Origin: Actinomycetes bacterium
Lineage (GTDB): Bacteria > Actinomycetota > Acidimicrobiia > Acidimicrobiales > Palsa-688
Assembly: GCA_021808425.1 (NCBI GenBank)
Contig: JAKBBS010000046.1
Coordinates: 1 to 19,856 of the forward strand
Length of the DNA: 19,856 nt
Direction: 5' to 3'
In this document: piece after piece, positions 1-7,770 of the stretch
How the letters are laid out: each line of letters opens with the position of its first letter
Position numbering within the stretch: the first letter of the stretch is position 1
The notes under the pieces: generated by a model
Seen by the model: only the letters and a program-made list of their open reading frames with translations
Told to the model about the DNA's origin: nothing
The model's database searches: none
Program-made: the position numbers and the translations under genes

Positions 1-392
1 GCCCAGGGCCGCATCGATGAATCCCTCCGCTATCTCGGCGAGCGCGAAGCGTTCGGGCACAAGATCGGCGAATACCAGGTGCTGCAGTTCAAACTCGCTG
101 ACATGGAAGCGCGAACCCACACTGCACGCTTGGCGTACAGGGACGCTGCCCAGCGGATGCTCGCAGGGCGCCCGTTCAAGAAGCATCCCGCCATCGCGAA
201 GCTCGTCGCTTCGGACGCAGCATGCTGAACGCAAGGAAGGCGACGCAGATCTTCGGCGGGTACCGTTTCATGAACGAGGCGCCGGTCGGACGGTTCTACC
301 GCGACGCGAAGATCCTCGAAATCGGCGAGGGTACGAGCGAAGTACAGCGGATGCTGATCGCCTGGGAGCTGGGTTTGCGGGCCGCCCCTTAG
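1..392 (+). pseudogene. Acyl-CoA dehydrogenase, C-terminal part, frameshifted
   Basis: This is the 3' end of an acyl-CoA dehydrogenase (FAD-dependent alpha,beta-desaturation of acyl-CoA); the 5' part lies outside the window. Frame 1 (1-228) encodes the typical C-terminal helical domain, including [21 protein letters not shown] and [11 protein letters not shown], and then hits TGA at 226-228. The rest continues in frame 3 from about 222 to TAG at 390-392: [16 protein letters not shown], then [17 protein letters not shown]. The EGT glutamate is the catalytic base position of MCAD-type enzymes. One base appears to be missing around 220-222. The motif normally GGYG reads GGYR here, a second deviation at a conserved site. 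It converges on the MaoC gene with 11 bp between the stops. It could be a decaying gene or a sequencing/assembly error; the sequence alone cannot decide. Confidence 0.85.
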
Positions 393-403
393 CGCCTAGC
401 CGT

Positions 404-826
404 TCAGGGATCGAGGCGGGCAGAGGCGCTTCCGGTTAGCACCAGATCACCGTCGTGGTTGCGGGTCTCGACCGCGATATCAGCGACGGGGCCGTCCTCG
501 GTCTTGCGGATCGCGGTGACCTCGGCCCTGCCTACAAGCGTGTCACCTGGCCACACCTGCTTTACGAAACGCACACCGTAGCGAAGGAGCCGGCCGTCGC
601 CGACCCAGTCAGTCAGCAGCCGGGCAGTGATTCCCATCGTCAGCATCCCGTGTGCGAACACGCTCGGGTATCCGGCAACCTGGGTGGCGAACACCTCGTC
701 GGTGTGCAGCGGGTTGTAGTCTCCCGACGAGCCCGCGTATTGGACGATCTGGGTTCGGGTGAGGTCCTCGACAAGGGTCGTCTCGCGGTGGTCGCCCACC
801 GAGAGTTGTGACATCGACAGCGCCAT
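404..826 (-). CDS. MaoC-family dehydratase, HadB-like catalytic subunit
   Basis: A 140-residue hot-dog fold (R)-specific enoyl-CoA/enoyl-ACP hydratase. The hydratase motif is present: GDYNPLHTD with Asp36 and His41, followed by FAHGMLTMG. These are the same residue numbers I recall for the catalytic pair of mycobacterial HadB, and the length also matches (about 142 aa). The ATG at 826 has a G-rich Shine-Dalgarno run about 8 nt upstream, and it overlaps the stop of the upstream gene as TGATG, so the two are probably translationally coupled. An in-frame extension to 1438 exists but is only a shadow of the upstream gene. It likely forms a heterodimer with the 826-1350 product. Whether it serves fatty-acid synthesis, as in HadAB, or acyl-CoA catabolism next to the acyl-CoA dehydrogenase is open. 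Confidence 0.88.
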   Translation of the reverse strand: MALSMSQLSVGDHRETTLVEDLTRTQIVQYAGSSGDYNPLHTDEVFATQVAGYPSVFAHGMLTMGITARLLTDWVGDGRLLRYGVRFVKQVWPGDTLVGRAEVTAIRKTEDGPVADIAVETRNHDGDLVLTGSASARLDP

Positions 827-1350
827 CAGCGTGACCCCCCTGTGACCGGGCCAGCCGTTCGCACGCCGACGCCTCGTGCTGTGATCACGAGTTCCCCCGT
901 CTGGTCGCGATACTCGGTTACCGATTCCGCGAACTCCAGCCTCCCGGAGCGGCCCTCCTTGTCCCAGTGCTTGCCGGGGATCGCCGTGGCCGTCAGAACG
1001 TCGCCGGGTCGCAGGTTTCGGTGATAGGTGAACTCCTGCTCGGCGTGCAATGTCCCGCCGTTCCCGGACCCCCCTCCGGTGCCGCCCGCTTCGCCGGAGC
1101 TCGAGGCAGCTTCCGCCGTGCCGCTTGGCGTCCGGCCTGAGCCGAACCACTTCTGTCCGGGCTTCGGGCGCAGCGGGTAGTCCGGGTCGAACTGAGCGGC
1201 GGACTGGACGAACGTCGGCGGGGCGATCACGCCGCCCGTTTCGCACGATGCGGCGTGCGCCTCGTCGAAGTAGACGGGGTTCGGGTCCCCGACAGCGCGT
1301 GCGAACATGAGGATCGCACCTTTTTCCACCGGAAACTCTGTAGCGGTCAA
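826..1350 (-). CDS. MaoC-family dehydratase, HadA/HadC-like N-terminal-domain subunit
   Basis: A 174-residue hot-dog fold protein, the presumed non-catalytic or substrate-binding partner of the HadB-like subunit directly downstream. The N-terminal region (FARAVGDPNPVYFDEAHA, then GGVIAPPTF, residues 16-47) fits the FAS1-like dehydratase / MaoC N-terminal domain family. Residues about 75-99 are a Gly/Ser-rich flexible insertion, followed by LHAEQEFTYHRNLRPGDVL. The start is a TTG at 1350-1348 with a good GAGGGGA Shine-Dalgarno about 8 nt upstream; the next internal ATG would cut into the conserved domain. It is the first gene of a two-gene minus-strand operon, divergent from ilvD with a 162-bp gap. 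The mycobacterial hadABC cluster has a third subunit that is absent here. Confidence 0.85.
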   Translation of the reverse strand: MTATEFPVEKGAILMFARAVGDPNPVYFDEAHAASCETGGVIAPPTFVQSAAQFDPDYPLRPKPGQKWFGSGRTPSGTAEAASSSGEAGGTGGGSGNGGTLHAEQEFTYHRNLRPGDVLTATAIPGKHWDKEGRSGRLEFAESVTEYRDQTGELVITARGVGVRTAGPVTGGSR

Positions 1351-1512
1351 AGCTAGTTCCCCTCACTCGTGAGCACTCGTCGAGCGACCGGGGCATGCCC
1401 GGTGACAGCGCAAGGATAAGCCACGGCGAGTCGGGCATTCCAGCCGGCGACCCGGGTGAGCTCTGCCGGCACCTACATGGGTCCCTCCGAGAATCGATCT
1501 ATGTTTTAAGGC
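1351..1512. other. Divergent intergenic region between MaoC operon and ilvD
   Basis: This 162-bp gap must hold promoters for both directions. Visible elements are the Shine-Dalgarno of the minus-strand gene near 1358-1364, an inverted repeat at 1387-1403 whose core GGGCATGCCC (1391-1400) is a perfect 10-bp palindrome, and a TATGTT box (1500-1505) close to the ilvD ATG. No RNA gene is seen. The palindrome could be an operator, but there is no second copy in the window to support that. Confidence 0.4.
1500..1505 (+). promoter_or_regulatory. Candidate -10 box for a leaderless ilvD transcript
   Basis: TATGTT fits the TAnnnT pattern of actinobacterial -10 elements and ends 7 nt before the ilvD ATG, which would place the transcription start at or next to the start codon. 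No clear -35 hexamer and no strong Shine-Dalgarno is present, in keeping with a leaderless mRNA. This is a prediction from spacing only. Confidence 0.4.
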
Positions 1513-3195
1513 ATGGCCAACGACATGAAGCCCCGCAGCCGCGATGTGACTGACGGGTTCGAGAAGGCACCGGCGCGGGCGATGCTGCGCTCGATCGGTA
1601 TGACCGACGGGGACTGGGACAAGCCCCAGGTCGGCGTGGTGTCGTCGTGGAACGAGGTGACCCCGTGCAACATGCCACTCGACCGCCTTGCGAAGCACGC
1701 CAAGGAAGGCGTGCGCGAGGCGGGCGGCTTCCCCATCGAGTTCGTGACGATAGCTGTCTCCGACGGTATCTCGATGGGCCACGAAGGCATGCGCGCCTCG
1801 TTGGTGAGCCGCGAGGTGATAGCCGACTCCGTCGAGACAGTGATGCACGCCGAGCGCTTCGACGCCATGGTCACCTTCGCAGGCTGCGACAAGTCCCTGC
1901 CGGGGATGCTTATGGCCGCGGCACGCATAGACCTGCCGGCGGTGTTCCTCTACGGCGGGAGCATCCTCCCCGGACGCGGGCGCAACGGGGAAGCCCTCGA
2001 CATAACGAGCGTCTTCGAGGCGGTCGGCGCCCGCGCTACCGGTGCCATGAGCGACGACGACCTCTCCTACATAGAGCGCGCCGCCTGCCCCACGATCGGC
2101 AGCTGCGCCGGCATGTTCACCGCCAACACCATGGCGTCCATCTCCGAGGCGCTCGGCATGGCCCTGCCAGGGTCCGCCTCGCCTGCTGCGGTCGACCCGC
2201 GCCGGGACGGTTTGGCGGTCGAGTCGGGTCGGGCGGTGGTGAGGCTCCTGGAGGCGGGAATCACCCCACGACGGATCATGACCAAGGAGGCGTTCGAGAA
2301 TGCCATAGCGGTCACGATGGCTCTGGGCGGCTCCACAAACGCGGTGCTGCACTTGCTCGCTATCGCTGCAGAGGCGAGAGTGGAACTCGACTTGGACGAC
2401 TTCAACCGTGTCGGTCGGCGGGTGCCCCATATCGCCGACACGAAACCGCACGGCAGGTTCCACATGTACGACGTCGACCGCGTCGGCGGGGTGCCGATGG
2501 TGATGGCCGAACTGCTCAAGGCAGGCCTGCTCCACGGCGACTGCCTGACCGTCACGGGGCGGACGATCGCCGAGAACCTCGAAGCGCTGTCGCCGCCTGC
2601 ACCGGACGGCACGGTTGTTCATCATGTCGCCGAACCGATCCACGCCGAGGGTGGTATAGCCGTCCTGCGGGGTTCCCTCGCCCCGAGCGGGGCGGTGGTG
2701 AAAGTCGCGGGAATCGACCACGACCACTTCGAGGGAACGGCCAGGGTCTTCGACGGCGAGGACAAGGCGATGGCCGCGATCCTCTCCGGTTCGATCCAGC
2801 CCGCGACGGTGCTCGTCATCCGCTACGAGGGTCCCAAGGGCGGTCCCGGAATGCGCGAGATGCTTGCAGTAACCGGAGCGATGAAAGGCGCCGGTCGAGG
2901 CGGGGACTGCGCGCTGGTGACCGACGGACGCTTCAGCGGCGGAACTCACGGGTTCTGCGTCGGCCACGTTTCCCCCGAGGCGGTGGAGGGCGGTCCGATC
3001 GCTTTTGTCGCCGACGGTGACACCATCGTCGTCGACGTGGCCGCCCGCACCATCGACCTGAGAGTCGACGAGGCGGAGCTCACCCGTAGGCGCACGACGT
3101 GGGTACGCCCACCGGCCCGCTACACGTCGGGTGTCCTCGCCAAGTACGCCCGCCTCGCCGCAGGGGCCGAGCGAGGGGCGATCACCGAGGCGTGA
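1513..3195 (+). CDS. ilvD: Dihydroxy-acid dehydratase
   Basis: IlvD removes water from 2,3-dihydroxyisovalerate and 2,3-dihydroxy-3-methylvalerate to give the 2-keto acids of valine/leucine and isoleucine. The 560-residue length is typical. Signature motifs are GCDKSLPGM (124-132), [12 protein letters not shown] (196-207), [20 protein letters not shown], and [10 protein letters not shown] near the C-terminus. Three cysteines that would bind the Fe-S cluster are present: Cys52 in TPCN, Cys125 in GCDKS and Cys198 in GSCAGM. This three-Cys pattern is that of the family; cluster type (2Fe-2S or 4Fe-4S) cannot be read from it. The ATG at 1513 is preceded by a TATGTT box rather than a good Shine-Dalgarno, so the mRNA may be leaderless. 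It is followed, after its own stop, by the separate promoter and attenuator of ilvBNC. Confidence 0.98.
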   Translation: MANDMKPRSRDVTDGFEKAPARAMLRSIGMTDGDWDKPQVGVVSSWNEVTPCNMPLDRLAKHAKEGVREAGGFPIEFVTIAVSDGISMGHEGMRASLVSREVIADSVETVMHAERFDAMVTFAGCDKSLPGMLMAAARIDLPAVFLYGGSILPGRGRNGEALDITSVFEAVGARATGAMSDDDLSYIERAACPTIGSCAGMFTANTMASISEALGMALPGSASPAAVDPRRDGLAVESGRAVVRLLEAGITPRRIMTKEAFENAIAVTMALGGSTNAVLHLLAIAAEARVELDLDDFNRVGRRVPHIADTKPHGRFHMYDVDRVGGVPMVMAELLKAGLLHGDCLTVTGRTIAENLEALSPPAPDGTVVHHVAEPIHAEGGIAVLRGSLAPSGAVVKVAGIDHDHFEGTARVFDGEDKAMAAILSGSIQPATVLVIRYEGPKGGPGMREMLAVTGAMKGAGRGGDCALVTDGRFSGGTHGFCVGHVSPEAVEGGPIAFVADGDTIVVDVAARTIDLRVDEAELTRRRTTWVRPPARYTSGVLAKYARLAAGAERGAITEA

Positions 3196-3207
3196 GCTGG
3201 GGTGATG

Positions 3208-3236
3208 TTGCATCGACGCCTGCGATGAGCCATAAT
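3208..3236 (+). promoter_or_regulatory. ilvBNC promoter (-35 TTGCAT, 17 bp, -10 CATAAT)
   Basis: TTGCAT at 3208-3213 and CATAAT at 3231-3236 are separated by exactly 17 bp, the optimal sigma-70-type spacing, starting only 12 bp after the ilvD stop. The expected transcription start, about 7 nt after the -10, is near 3243, which coincides with a GTG that opens the leader peptide. This is the best-looking promoter in the window. Confidence 0.75.
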
Positions 3237-3242
3237 GTGGGA

Positions 3243-3281
3243 GTGAAGTTCATCTCAACCCTCCTAGTAGTAATCACCTGA
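3243..3281 (+). CDS. Branched-chain leader peptide of ilvBNC (attenuator)
   Basis: A short ORF translating to MKFISTLLVVIT if it starts at GTG 3243, ending at TGA 3279-3281. It packs Leu-Leu-Val-Val-Ile as consecutive codons (CTC CTA GTA GTA ATC), the hallmark of a leader peptide that senses charged Leu, Val and Ile tRNAs. The predicted transcription start from the TTGCAT/CATAAT promoter falls on this GTG, so the peptide is probably translated from a leaderless mRNA. An in-frame ATG at 3225 would give an 18-residue version, but it lies upstream of the predicted transcription start and has no Shine-Dalgarno. The stop codon abuts two tandem hairpins, the second being an intrinsic terminator. 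Leader-peptide attenuation before ilvB has been proposed for other actinobacteria, so the class is known. Confidence 0.8.
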   Translation: MKFISTLLVVIT

Positions 3282-3308
3282 CGCACACGCATCTCCAAGC
3301 GTGTGCGT
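3281..3308 (+). promoter_or_regulatory. First attenuator hairpin (pause/regulatory stem-loop)
   Basis: ACGCACACGC at 3281-3290 and GCGTGTGCGT at 3299-3308 form a perfect 10-bp stem with an 8-nt loop. The first base of the stem is the last base of the leader stop codon, so a ribosome at the stop would cover the 5' arm and melt the stem, whereas one stalled on the Leu-Val codons would leave it free. The stem ends 3 nt before the terminator hairpin. I could not find by eye a convincing alternative pairing that disrupts the terminator. Confidence 0.75.
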
Positions 3309-3311
3309 CCG

Positions 3312-3342
3312 ACGACCTCCCTTGCGGGAGGTCGTTTTCTTT
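3312..3342 (+). terminator. Rho-independent attenuator terminator upstream of ilvB
   Basis: ACGACCTCCC (3312-3321) pairs perfectly with GGGAGGTCGT (3326-3335) across the TTGC tetraloop and is followed by TTTCTTT (3336-3342). This is a textbook intrinsic terminator placed between the leader peptide and ilvB, about 138 nt before the ilvB ATG. It would stop transcription when branched-chain aminoacyl-tRNAs are plentiful. Confidence 0.88.
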
Positions 3343-3358
3343 GTGCCGTGCGTTCGGT

Positions 3359-3390
3359 CAGACACCCCGCCGCACAGACACCCCGCCACA
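3359..3390 (+). repeat. Two-copy 16-bp tandem repeat in the ilvB 5' UTR
   Basis: CAGACACCCCGCCGCA (3359-3374) is followed directly by CAGACACCCCGCCACA (3375-3390), one mismatch in 16. It lies between the attenuator terminator and the ilvB Shine-Dalgarno, so it is present only in read-through transcripts. Function unknown; it may be a chance duplication. Confidence 0.7.
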
Positions 3391-3479
3391 GCACTCGAAC
3401 CGACGAACGGCCCCGGTCGCCCTGCGGCCGAGCGGCCACCAGGAAAATCAAACGACACCGGAAGGATTGAAGCGAAACC

Positions 3480-5216
3480 ATGAAGATGACAGGAGCCCAG
3501 GCGCTCGTCAGAAGCCTCGAGTTGGAGCGCGTCGAGGTGATCTTCGGTCTGCCCGGCGGCGCCATCCTCCCCGCGTACGACCCGATCCTCGACTCGCCGA
3601 TCCGCCACATCCTCGTCCGCCACGAGCAGGGCGCCGGCCACATGGCGGAGGGCTACGCGCACGTGACCGGACGACCCGGCGTTGCCATGGTGACTAGCGG
3701 CCCTGCGGCGACGAACATGGTGACGCCGCTCTGCGACGCCTATATGGACTCCGTTCCCTTGGTGGTGATCACCGGCCAGGTGAGCCGGTCGTTCATCGGT
3801 ACCGACGGGTTCCAGGAGTGCGACACGGTCGGCATCACCCGGTCGGTCACCAAGCACAACGAGCTGGTGATGGACCCGAAGGAGCTGCCCCTGATCATGC
3901 GCCAGGCTTTCCATCTCGCGACGACCGGGCGACCCGGGCCGGTGCTCGTAGATGTCCCGAAGGACGTCCTGCAATCCGAGATCGACTTCTACTGGCCGTC
4001 AGACGAGGACGTGGTCGCCTCGCTGCCCGGCTACAGGCCGACCACCAAAGGCCATCCGAGGATGATCAAAGAAGCCGCCCGCCTCATCGCTGAGGCCCGG
4101 CGCCCGGTGATCTACGCAGGCGGCGGGATCTTGAAAGCCCGAGCGGCCGGGGCTCTTCGCGAGCTTGCGGAGAGGACCGGCATACCGGTCGTGACCACGC
4201 TCATGGCTCGTGGCGCCTTCCCCGACGACCACGAGCTGTGCCTCGGGATGCCCGGGATGCACGGGAACTACACGGCGATCACGGCGATGCAGCAGTCCGA
4301 CCTTCTCGTCGCGCTCGGCGCCCGCTTCGACGACAGGGTGACAGGGCGATTGGACTCGTTTGCGCCGTCGGCGAAAGTTATCCACGTCGACATAGACCCG
4401 GCCGAGCTCGGCAAGATTCGCCAACCCGACGTCCCGATCGTCGGCGACTGCCGCCAGGTGATCACTGAGATAGTCAAGGCGCTGGCCGACCAGCCGGCAC
4501 CCGAACTGGGCGAATGGCGCAGCACGATCTCCGGTTGGCAGGAGCGCTACCCGCTTCACTATGACACCTACGTCGCCGGGGATGCGCTCAAACCCCAGCA
4601 GGTTATGGAGACCCTCCGCGACTCCGCTCCGGAAGGGACGATCCTCGTATCCGGTGTCGGCCAGCACCAGATGTGGGCCAGCCAGTACTGGCATTTCAAC
4701 GAGCCGTACACGTGGGTGAACTCCGGCGGCCTCGGCACGATGGGATTCTCGGTGCCCGCAGCAGTCGGGGCGAAAGTCGGCCGGCCGGACCGGACGGTGT
4801 GGGCAGTTGACGGCGACGGATGCTTCCAGATGACAGCGCAGGAACTTGTCACGGCGTCAAGCGAGCGAATACCTATCAAGGTCGCGATCCTGAACAACGC
4901 GTATCTCGGGATGGTCCGCCAGTGGCAGGAGATGTTCTACGAGGAGCGCTACAGCGAGGTGTACCTCTCGCCGGATCTGCCCGACTACGTCAAGTGGGCG
5001 GAGGCGATGGGATGTGTCGCTTTCCGGGTCGAGGACCCCGACGAGGTGGAGCCGACCATCGCCAAGGCAAACGCTATCGACGACCGTCCTGTGGTCATCG
5101 ACTTTCGCACCGATGCGCGCGAGAAGGTGTTCCCGATGGTCCCGGCCGGTCTGTCCAGCGACGACGTCGTCGTGCACCCTGCGCAGTCGAGCTCCGTGAA
5201 AAAGGTGGTCCAGTGA
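3480..5216 (+). CDS. ilvB: Acetolactate synthase, large catalytic subunit
   Basis: This ThDP-dependent enzyme condenses two pyruvates to acetolactate, or pyruvate with 2-ketobutyrate to acetohydroxybutyrate, the first common step to valine, leucine and isoleucine. The 578-residue chain shows [12 protein letters not shown] and [14 protein letters not shown] with the cofactor-activating Glu49. The C-terminal ThDP motif starts at GDGCFQM (about 443) and ends at [12 protein letters not shown]. The central FAD-binding region is present ([11 protein letters not shown] to [10 protein letters not shown]), separating it from catabolic FAD-free acetolactate synthases. The ATG at 3480 has GGAAGGA about 13 nt upstream; an alternative ATG at 3486 cannot be excluded. 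The stop overlaps the ilvN start (TGATG), so the regulatory subunit is translationally coupled. Expression is likely set by the upstream attenuator. Confidence 0.98.
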   Translation: MKMTGAQALVRSLELERVEVIFGLPGGAILPAYDPILDSPIRHILVRHEQGAGHMAEGYAHVTGRPGVAMVTSGPAATNMVTPLCDAYMDSVPLVVITGQVSRSFIGTDGFQECDTVGITRSVTKHNELVMDPKELPLIMRQAFHLATTGRPGPVLVDVPKDVLQSEIDFYWPSDEDVVASLPGYRPTTKGHPRMIKEAARLIAEARRPVIYAGGGILKARAAGALRELAERTGIPVVTTLMARGAFPDDHELCLGMPGMHGNYTAITAMQQSDLLVALGARFDDRVTGRLDSFAPSAKVIHVDIDPAELGKIRQPDVPIVGDCRQVITEIVKALADQPAPELGEWRSTISGWQERYPLHYDTYVAGDALKPQQVMETLRDSAPEGTILVSGVGQHQMWASQYWHFNEPYTWVNSGGLGTMGFSVPAAVGAKVGRPDRTVWAVDGDGCFQMTAQELVTASSERIPIKVAILNNAYLGMVRQWQEMFYEERYSEVYLSPDLPDYVKWAEAMGCVAFRVEDPDEVEPTIAKANAIDDRPVVIDFRTDAREKVFPMVPAGLSSDDVVVHPAQSSSVKKVVQ

Positions 5217-5719
5217 TGGCGGCGCCGACCTCAACGCATCAGACCCTTTCGGTGCTCGTCGAGAACCGCTCGGGGGTTCTTGCGCGGGTGAGCGGGATGT
5301 TCGCCCGCCGCGGTTTCAACATCATCTCCTTGGCGGTGGCCCCGTCCGACGATCCCCGCTTCAGCCGCATCAACCTGGTGATAGACGTCGAGGAGACGTC
5401 GGTGGAGCAGATGACGAAGCAGCTTTTCAAGCTCGTCAACGTGGTCAAGATCACCGAGCTGCACCCTTCTGAAGCCGTCGAGCGGGAGCTGCTGATGCTT
5501 ACCGTCGCAGCGGGAACCAATCACAGGGGGGAGGTCGTCGAGCTCGTGGACATCTTCGACGCCAAGATCGTCGACGTGAGCCCTGCCGCTGTCACCGTAA
5601 TGCTCGCAGGCGAGCCGGACCGCCTCGACGACTTCGAGGACCTGATGCGCTCATACGGGATCGTTGAGATCCAGCGCACCGGCCGGGTGGCGCTGCCTCG
5701 GGTCCGCAAGGCAAGCTGA
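5216..5719 (+). CDS. ilvN: Acetolactate synthase, small regulatory subunit
   Basis: A 167-residue regulatory subunit that stimulates IlvB and confers feedback inhibition, classically by valine. Residues about 8-85 form the ACT domain ([19 protein letters not shown], then RRGFNIISL), and the remainder is the C-terminal small-subunit domain (ELLMLTVAA to [14 protein letters not shown]). The start is ATG 5216, overlapping the ilvB TGA by one base; a longer in-frame reading into ilvB is only an overlap artefact. ilvC follows 5 bp after the stop, so ilvB-ilvN-ilvC is one operon. Confidence 0.97.
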   Translation: MAAPTSTHQTLSVLVENRSGVLARVSGMFARRGFNIISLAVAPSDDPRFSRINLVIDVEETSVEQMTKQLFKLVNVVKITELHPSEAVERELLMLTVAAGTNHRGEVVELVDIFDAKIVDVSPAAVTVMLAGEPDRLDDFEDLMRSYGIVEIQRTGRVALPRVRKAS

Positions 5720-5724
5720 TAGCC

Positions 5725-6753
5725 ATGCCAGCGACCGTTTACTACGAAAAAGACGCCGACCCGGGGATCATCGCCGGGCGGAAAGTGGCCATCATCGGCT
5801 ACGGATCCCAAGGACACGCCCACGCCCTCAACTTGAGGGACTCGGGCGTCGACGTGCGGGTAGCGCTGCGCGAAGGTTCTTCTTCCCGCGCCAAAGCCGA
5901 GGCCGCCGGGCTCGTCGTGAAGAGTATTGCCGACGCCGCCCGAGAAGCCGACGTCATTATGCTCCTGGCGCCCGACACCGAGCAGCAGGCCATCTACCGC
6001 TCGGAGATAGAGCCCGGGCTGGCGCCAGGCGACGCGCTCCTCTTCGCTCACGGCTTCAACGTCCGGTTCGGCCTTATATCGGCCCCCGCCGGGGTCGACG
6101 TGGCCATGGTAGCGCCTAAAGGGCCCGGCCACCTGGTGCGACGTACCTACGAGGGCGGGGGCGGAGTGCCAGCCCTCGTCGCCGTTGAGCAGGACGCTAG
6201 CGGCAAAGCTCACGCGCTGGCCCTCTCGTACGCCTACGCAATCGGGGCCACCCGGGCCGGGGTCCTCGACACGACGTTCAAGGAGGAGACCGAAACCGAC
6301 CTCTTCGGCGAGCAGGTGGTCCTTTGCGGTGGCCTGACCGCGCTGATCCAGGCCGGGTTCGAGACCCTCGTCGAGGCCGGCTACCAGCCGGAGTCCGCCT
6401 ACTTCGAGTGCCTGCACGAGGTGAAGCTGATCGTCGACTTGATGTATGAGCACGGCATCGCGGGCATGCGCTACTCGATCTCGGACACCGCCGAGTACGG
6501 CGACCTGACCCGGGGTCCGAGGGTGATCAGTCCGGCAGTGCGCGACGAGATGCGCAAGATCCTTGCCGAGATCCGCTCCGGCTCGTTCGCAGAGGAGTGG
6601 GTGGCGGAGAACCGCGCCGGGCGGGGTCGTTTCGAGGAACTTCGCCGTGCAGGCCACGAGCACTCGATCGAGAAGGTCGGGGCCGAGCTGCGGGCGATGA
6701 TGCCTTTCATCAATGCGGGATCTGCACGCCCTCAGGACGTCAGCGGAGGCTGA
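5725..6753 (+). CDS. ilvC: Ketol-acid reductoisomerase (class I)
   Basis: IlvC isomerises and reduces acetolactate and acetohydroxybutyrate to the dihydroxy acids used by IlvD, with Mg2+ and NAD(P)H. The 342-residue length is that of the short class I enzymes. The Rossmann motif [12 protein letters not shown] is at 25-36, and the loop after beta-2 (LREGSSSR, 48-55) carries the Arg/Ser pattern that usually goes with NADPH. Expected metal ligands and catalytic residues are in place: Asp192 and Glu196 in TDLFGEQ, Glu228 and Glu232 in FECLHEVK, and His109 in AHGFN. It is the last gene of the attenuated ilvBNC operon. Its 3' end overlaps the convergent sucrase/ferredoxin-like gene by 14 bp, and there is no room for a separate terminator. 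Confidence 0.98.
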   Translation: MPATVYYEKDADPGIIAGRKVAIIGYGSQGHAHALNLRDSGVDVRVALREGSSSRAKAEAAGLVVKSIADAAREADVIMLLAPDTEQQAIYRSEIEPGLAPGDALLFAHGFNVRFGLISAPAGVDVAMVAPKGPGHLVRRTYEGGGGVPALVAVEQDASGKAHALALSYAYAIGATRAGVLDTTFKEETETDLFGEQVVLCGGLTALIQAGFETLVEAGYQPESAYFECLHEVKLIVDLMYEHGIAGMRYSISDTAEYGDLTRGPRVISPAVRDEMRKILAEIRSGSFAEEWVAENRAGRGRFEELRRAGHEHSIEKVGAELRAMMPFINAGSARPQDVSGG

Positions 6754-7720
6754 AGCGGGATCTGTGCCCGCTTGTAGAAGTAGCGGGCACTTCCCGGACG
6801 TCTTCGACGGCAATCTCGCGGTCGGGCTTCTCGTTTCCTGTGCGAGCGGCCCCACAAGGGGGCGGGTTCAGCGCTCGCCGTGTCACAACCCGGGCCTCCC
6901 ACACCCGGGCGGCGCCGTCCGGTGGATCGACCTCGAGGCGCACGACGTCGCCTTCCTGGACGCTACCCCGCCGGGGCCAGCCGAGAAGCTCCCACCCGAT
7001 CTCGCCCAGGACCTCTCGCTCCAGGGCCTGGACGCCTGGGGCAACGAGTCCGGTAGCCCCGCGGTAGCGACCGAGGAGGTTGCGAGGATTCCCGCCGTGG
7101 TCCAAGATCGCGACGAGGCTGTCGACGTCCAGGTATGCCCAGCAGGTGCCCTCGGGAAGGACCACGGCGGTCGGGGCGAAGCGGTGGCCGCCCGTATGGG
7201 TCGTCCGTCTCACCCGGTACCGACCAGAAAGTCGACCTGAGGCACGGATCTCCACCTCGAGCGCCGTGCCGAGAGAACCGCAGCAACGGTCCCGGCGGCC
7301 GTGGCCGCATACGAGCACGTCAACAGTGTCGATCGGGTGCATCCCCGGCGGGTTGCCACCGTCGAGAAGCCGTCGCGCCGTCAGCGCTGCGTCCGTGCCG
7401 GCCGGGGCCTCGTAGCCGACGTAGGAGCCGGCAGCCGAATCCCAGCGGTAGAAGGCGACGGAGCGCTCAGCCTCGGGAGAGCCGAGAACCGCCTGGAGGC
7501 GCACAGATGCGCGTCTCGCTGCTACTGCCAGTTCGGACAGGGCCGGTATCTCCGAGACGTCTCTCGGCCATGGAAGCGGCCACTCCACGAGAAGGAAGCC
7601 GCTGTAGCTGCCCGCCGTCCCGACCGGGTCGACGTCGTTGAGGCGCGACCAGTCCGAACAGCGAATCAGCGACCCGTCTTCCTCCGCCACGGTTAGGGGT
7701 CCAGCTGTCTCGGCGGCCAC
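6740..7720 (-). CDS. Sucrase/ferredoxin-like (thioredoxin-like Fe-S) family protein
   Basis: A 326-residue protein of the sucrase/ferredoxin-like family (PF06999 type), proteins with a thioredoxin-like [2Fe-2S] ferredoxin domain whose role is poorly known. Family motifs are seen: RCSDWSR (20-26), [14 protein letters not shown] (41-54), [14 protein letters not shown] (138-151) and [18 protein letters not shown] (174-191). Cys138, Cys146/147 and His179 are candidate cluster or active-site residues. The C-terminal 90 or so residues include [20 protein letters not shown], also found in the family. The start is GTG 7720 with a poor Shine-Dalgarno, so the exact start is uncertain. It lies 38 bp downstream of serC in the same direction and may be co-transcribed with it. 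Its stop region overlaps the ilvC 3' end. Confidence 0.85.
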   Translation of the reverse strand: MAAETAGPLTVAEEDGSLIRCSDWSRLNDVDPVGTAGSYSGFLLVEWPLPWPRDVSEIPALSELAVAARRASVRLQAVLGSPEAERSVAFYRWDSAAGSYVGYEAPAGTDAALTARRLLDGGNPPGMHPIDTVDVLVCGHGRRDRCCGSLGTALEVEIRASGRLSGRYRVRRTTHTGGHRFAPTAVVLPEGTCWAYLDVDSLVAILDHGGNPRNLLGRYRGATGLVAPGVQALEREVLGEIGWELLGWPRRGSVQEGDVVRLEVDPPDGAARVWEARVVTRRALNPPPCGAARTGNEKPDREIAVEDVREVPATSTSGHRSRFSLR

Positions 7721-7754
7721 AAGGGCAACTTACCGGACCCAGCCCATCCGCTGG

Positions 7755-7770
7755 GGAGCTATAGAGCTCC
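7755..7770 (-). promoter_or_regulatory. Small inverted repeat enclosing the serC stop codon
   Basis: GGAGCT (7755-7760) and AGCTCC (7765-7770) flank a 4-nt loop. The serC TAG stop (7761-7759 on the minus strand) falls at the loop edge. No T-tract follows on the minus strand, so a terminator is unlikely. It may have no function. Confidence 0.25.

Noticed and set aside
1477..1509. Ten-codon upstream ORF ending just before ilvD, as a possible second leader peptide
   Set aside because: It holds no Leu, Val or Ile codons, lacks a Shine-Dalgarno and a following hairpin, and overlaps the likely -10 box of ilvD.
1363..3213. Minus-strand 616-residue ORF opposite ilvD
   Set aside because: It is a long shadow ORF typical of GC-rich DNA; the plus strand encodes an unambiguous IlvD.
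3225..3242. ATG 3225 as the start of the ilvB leader peptide
   Set aside because: It lies upstream of the predicted transcription start and spans the -10 box; GTG 3243 fits the promoter better. Kept only as an alternative.
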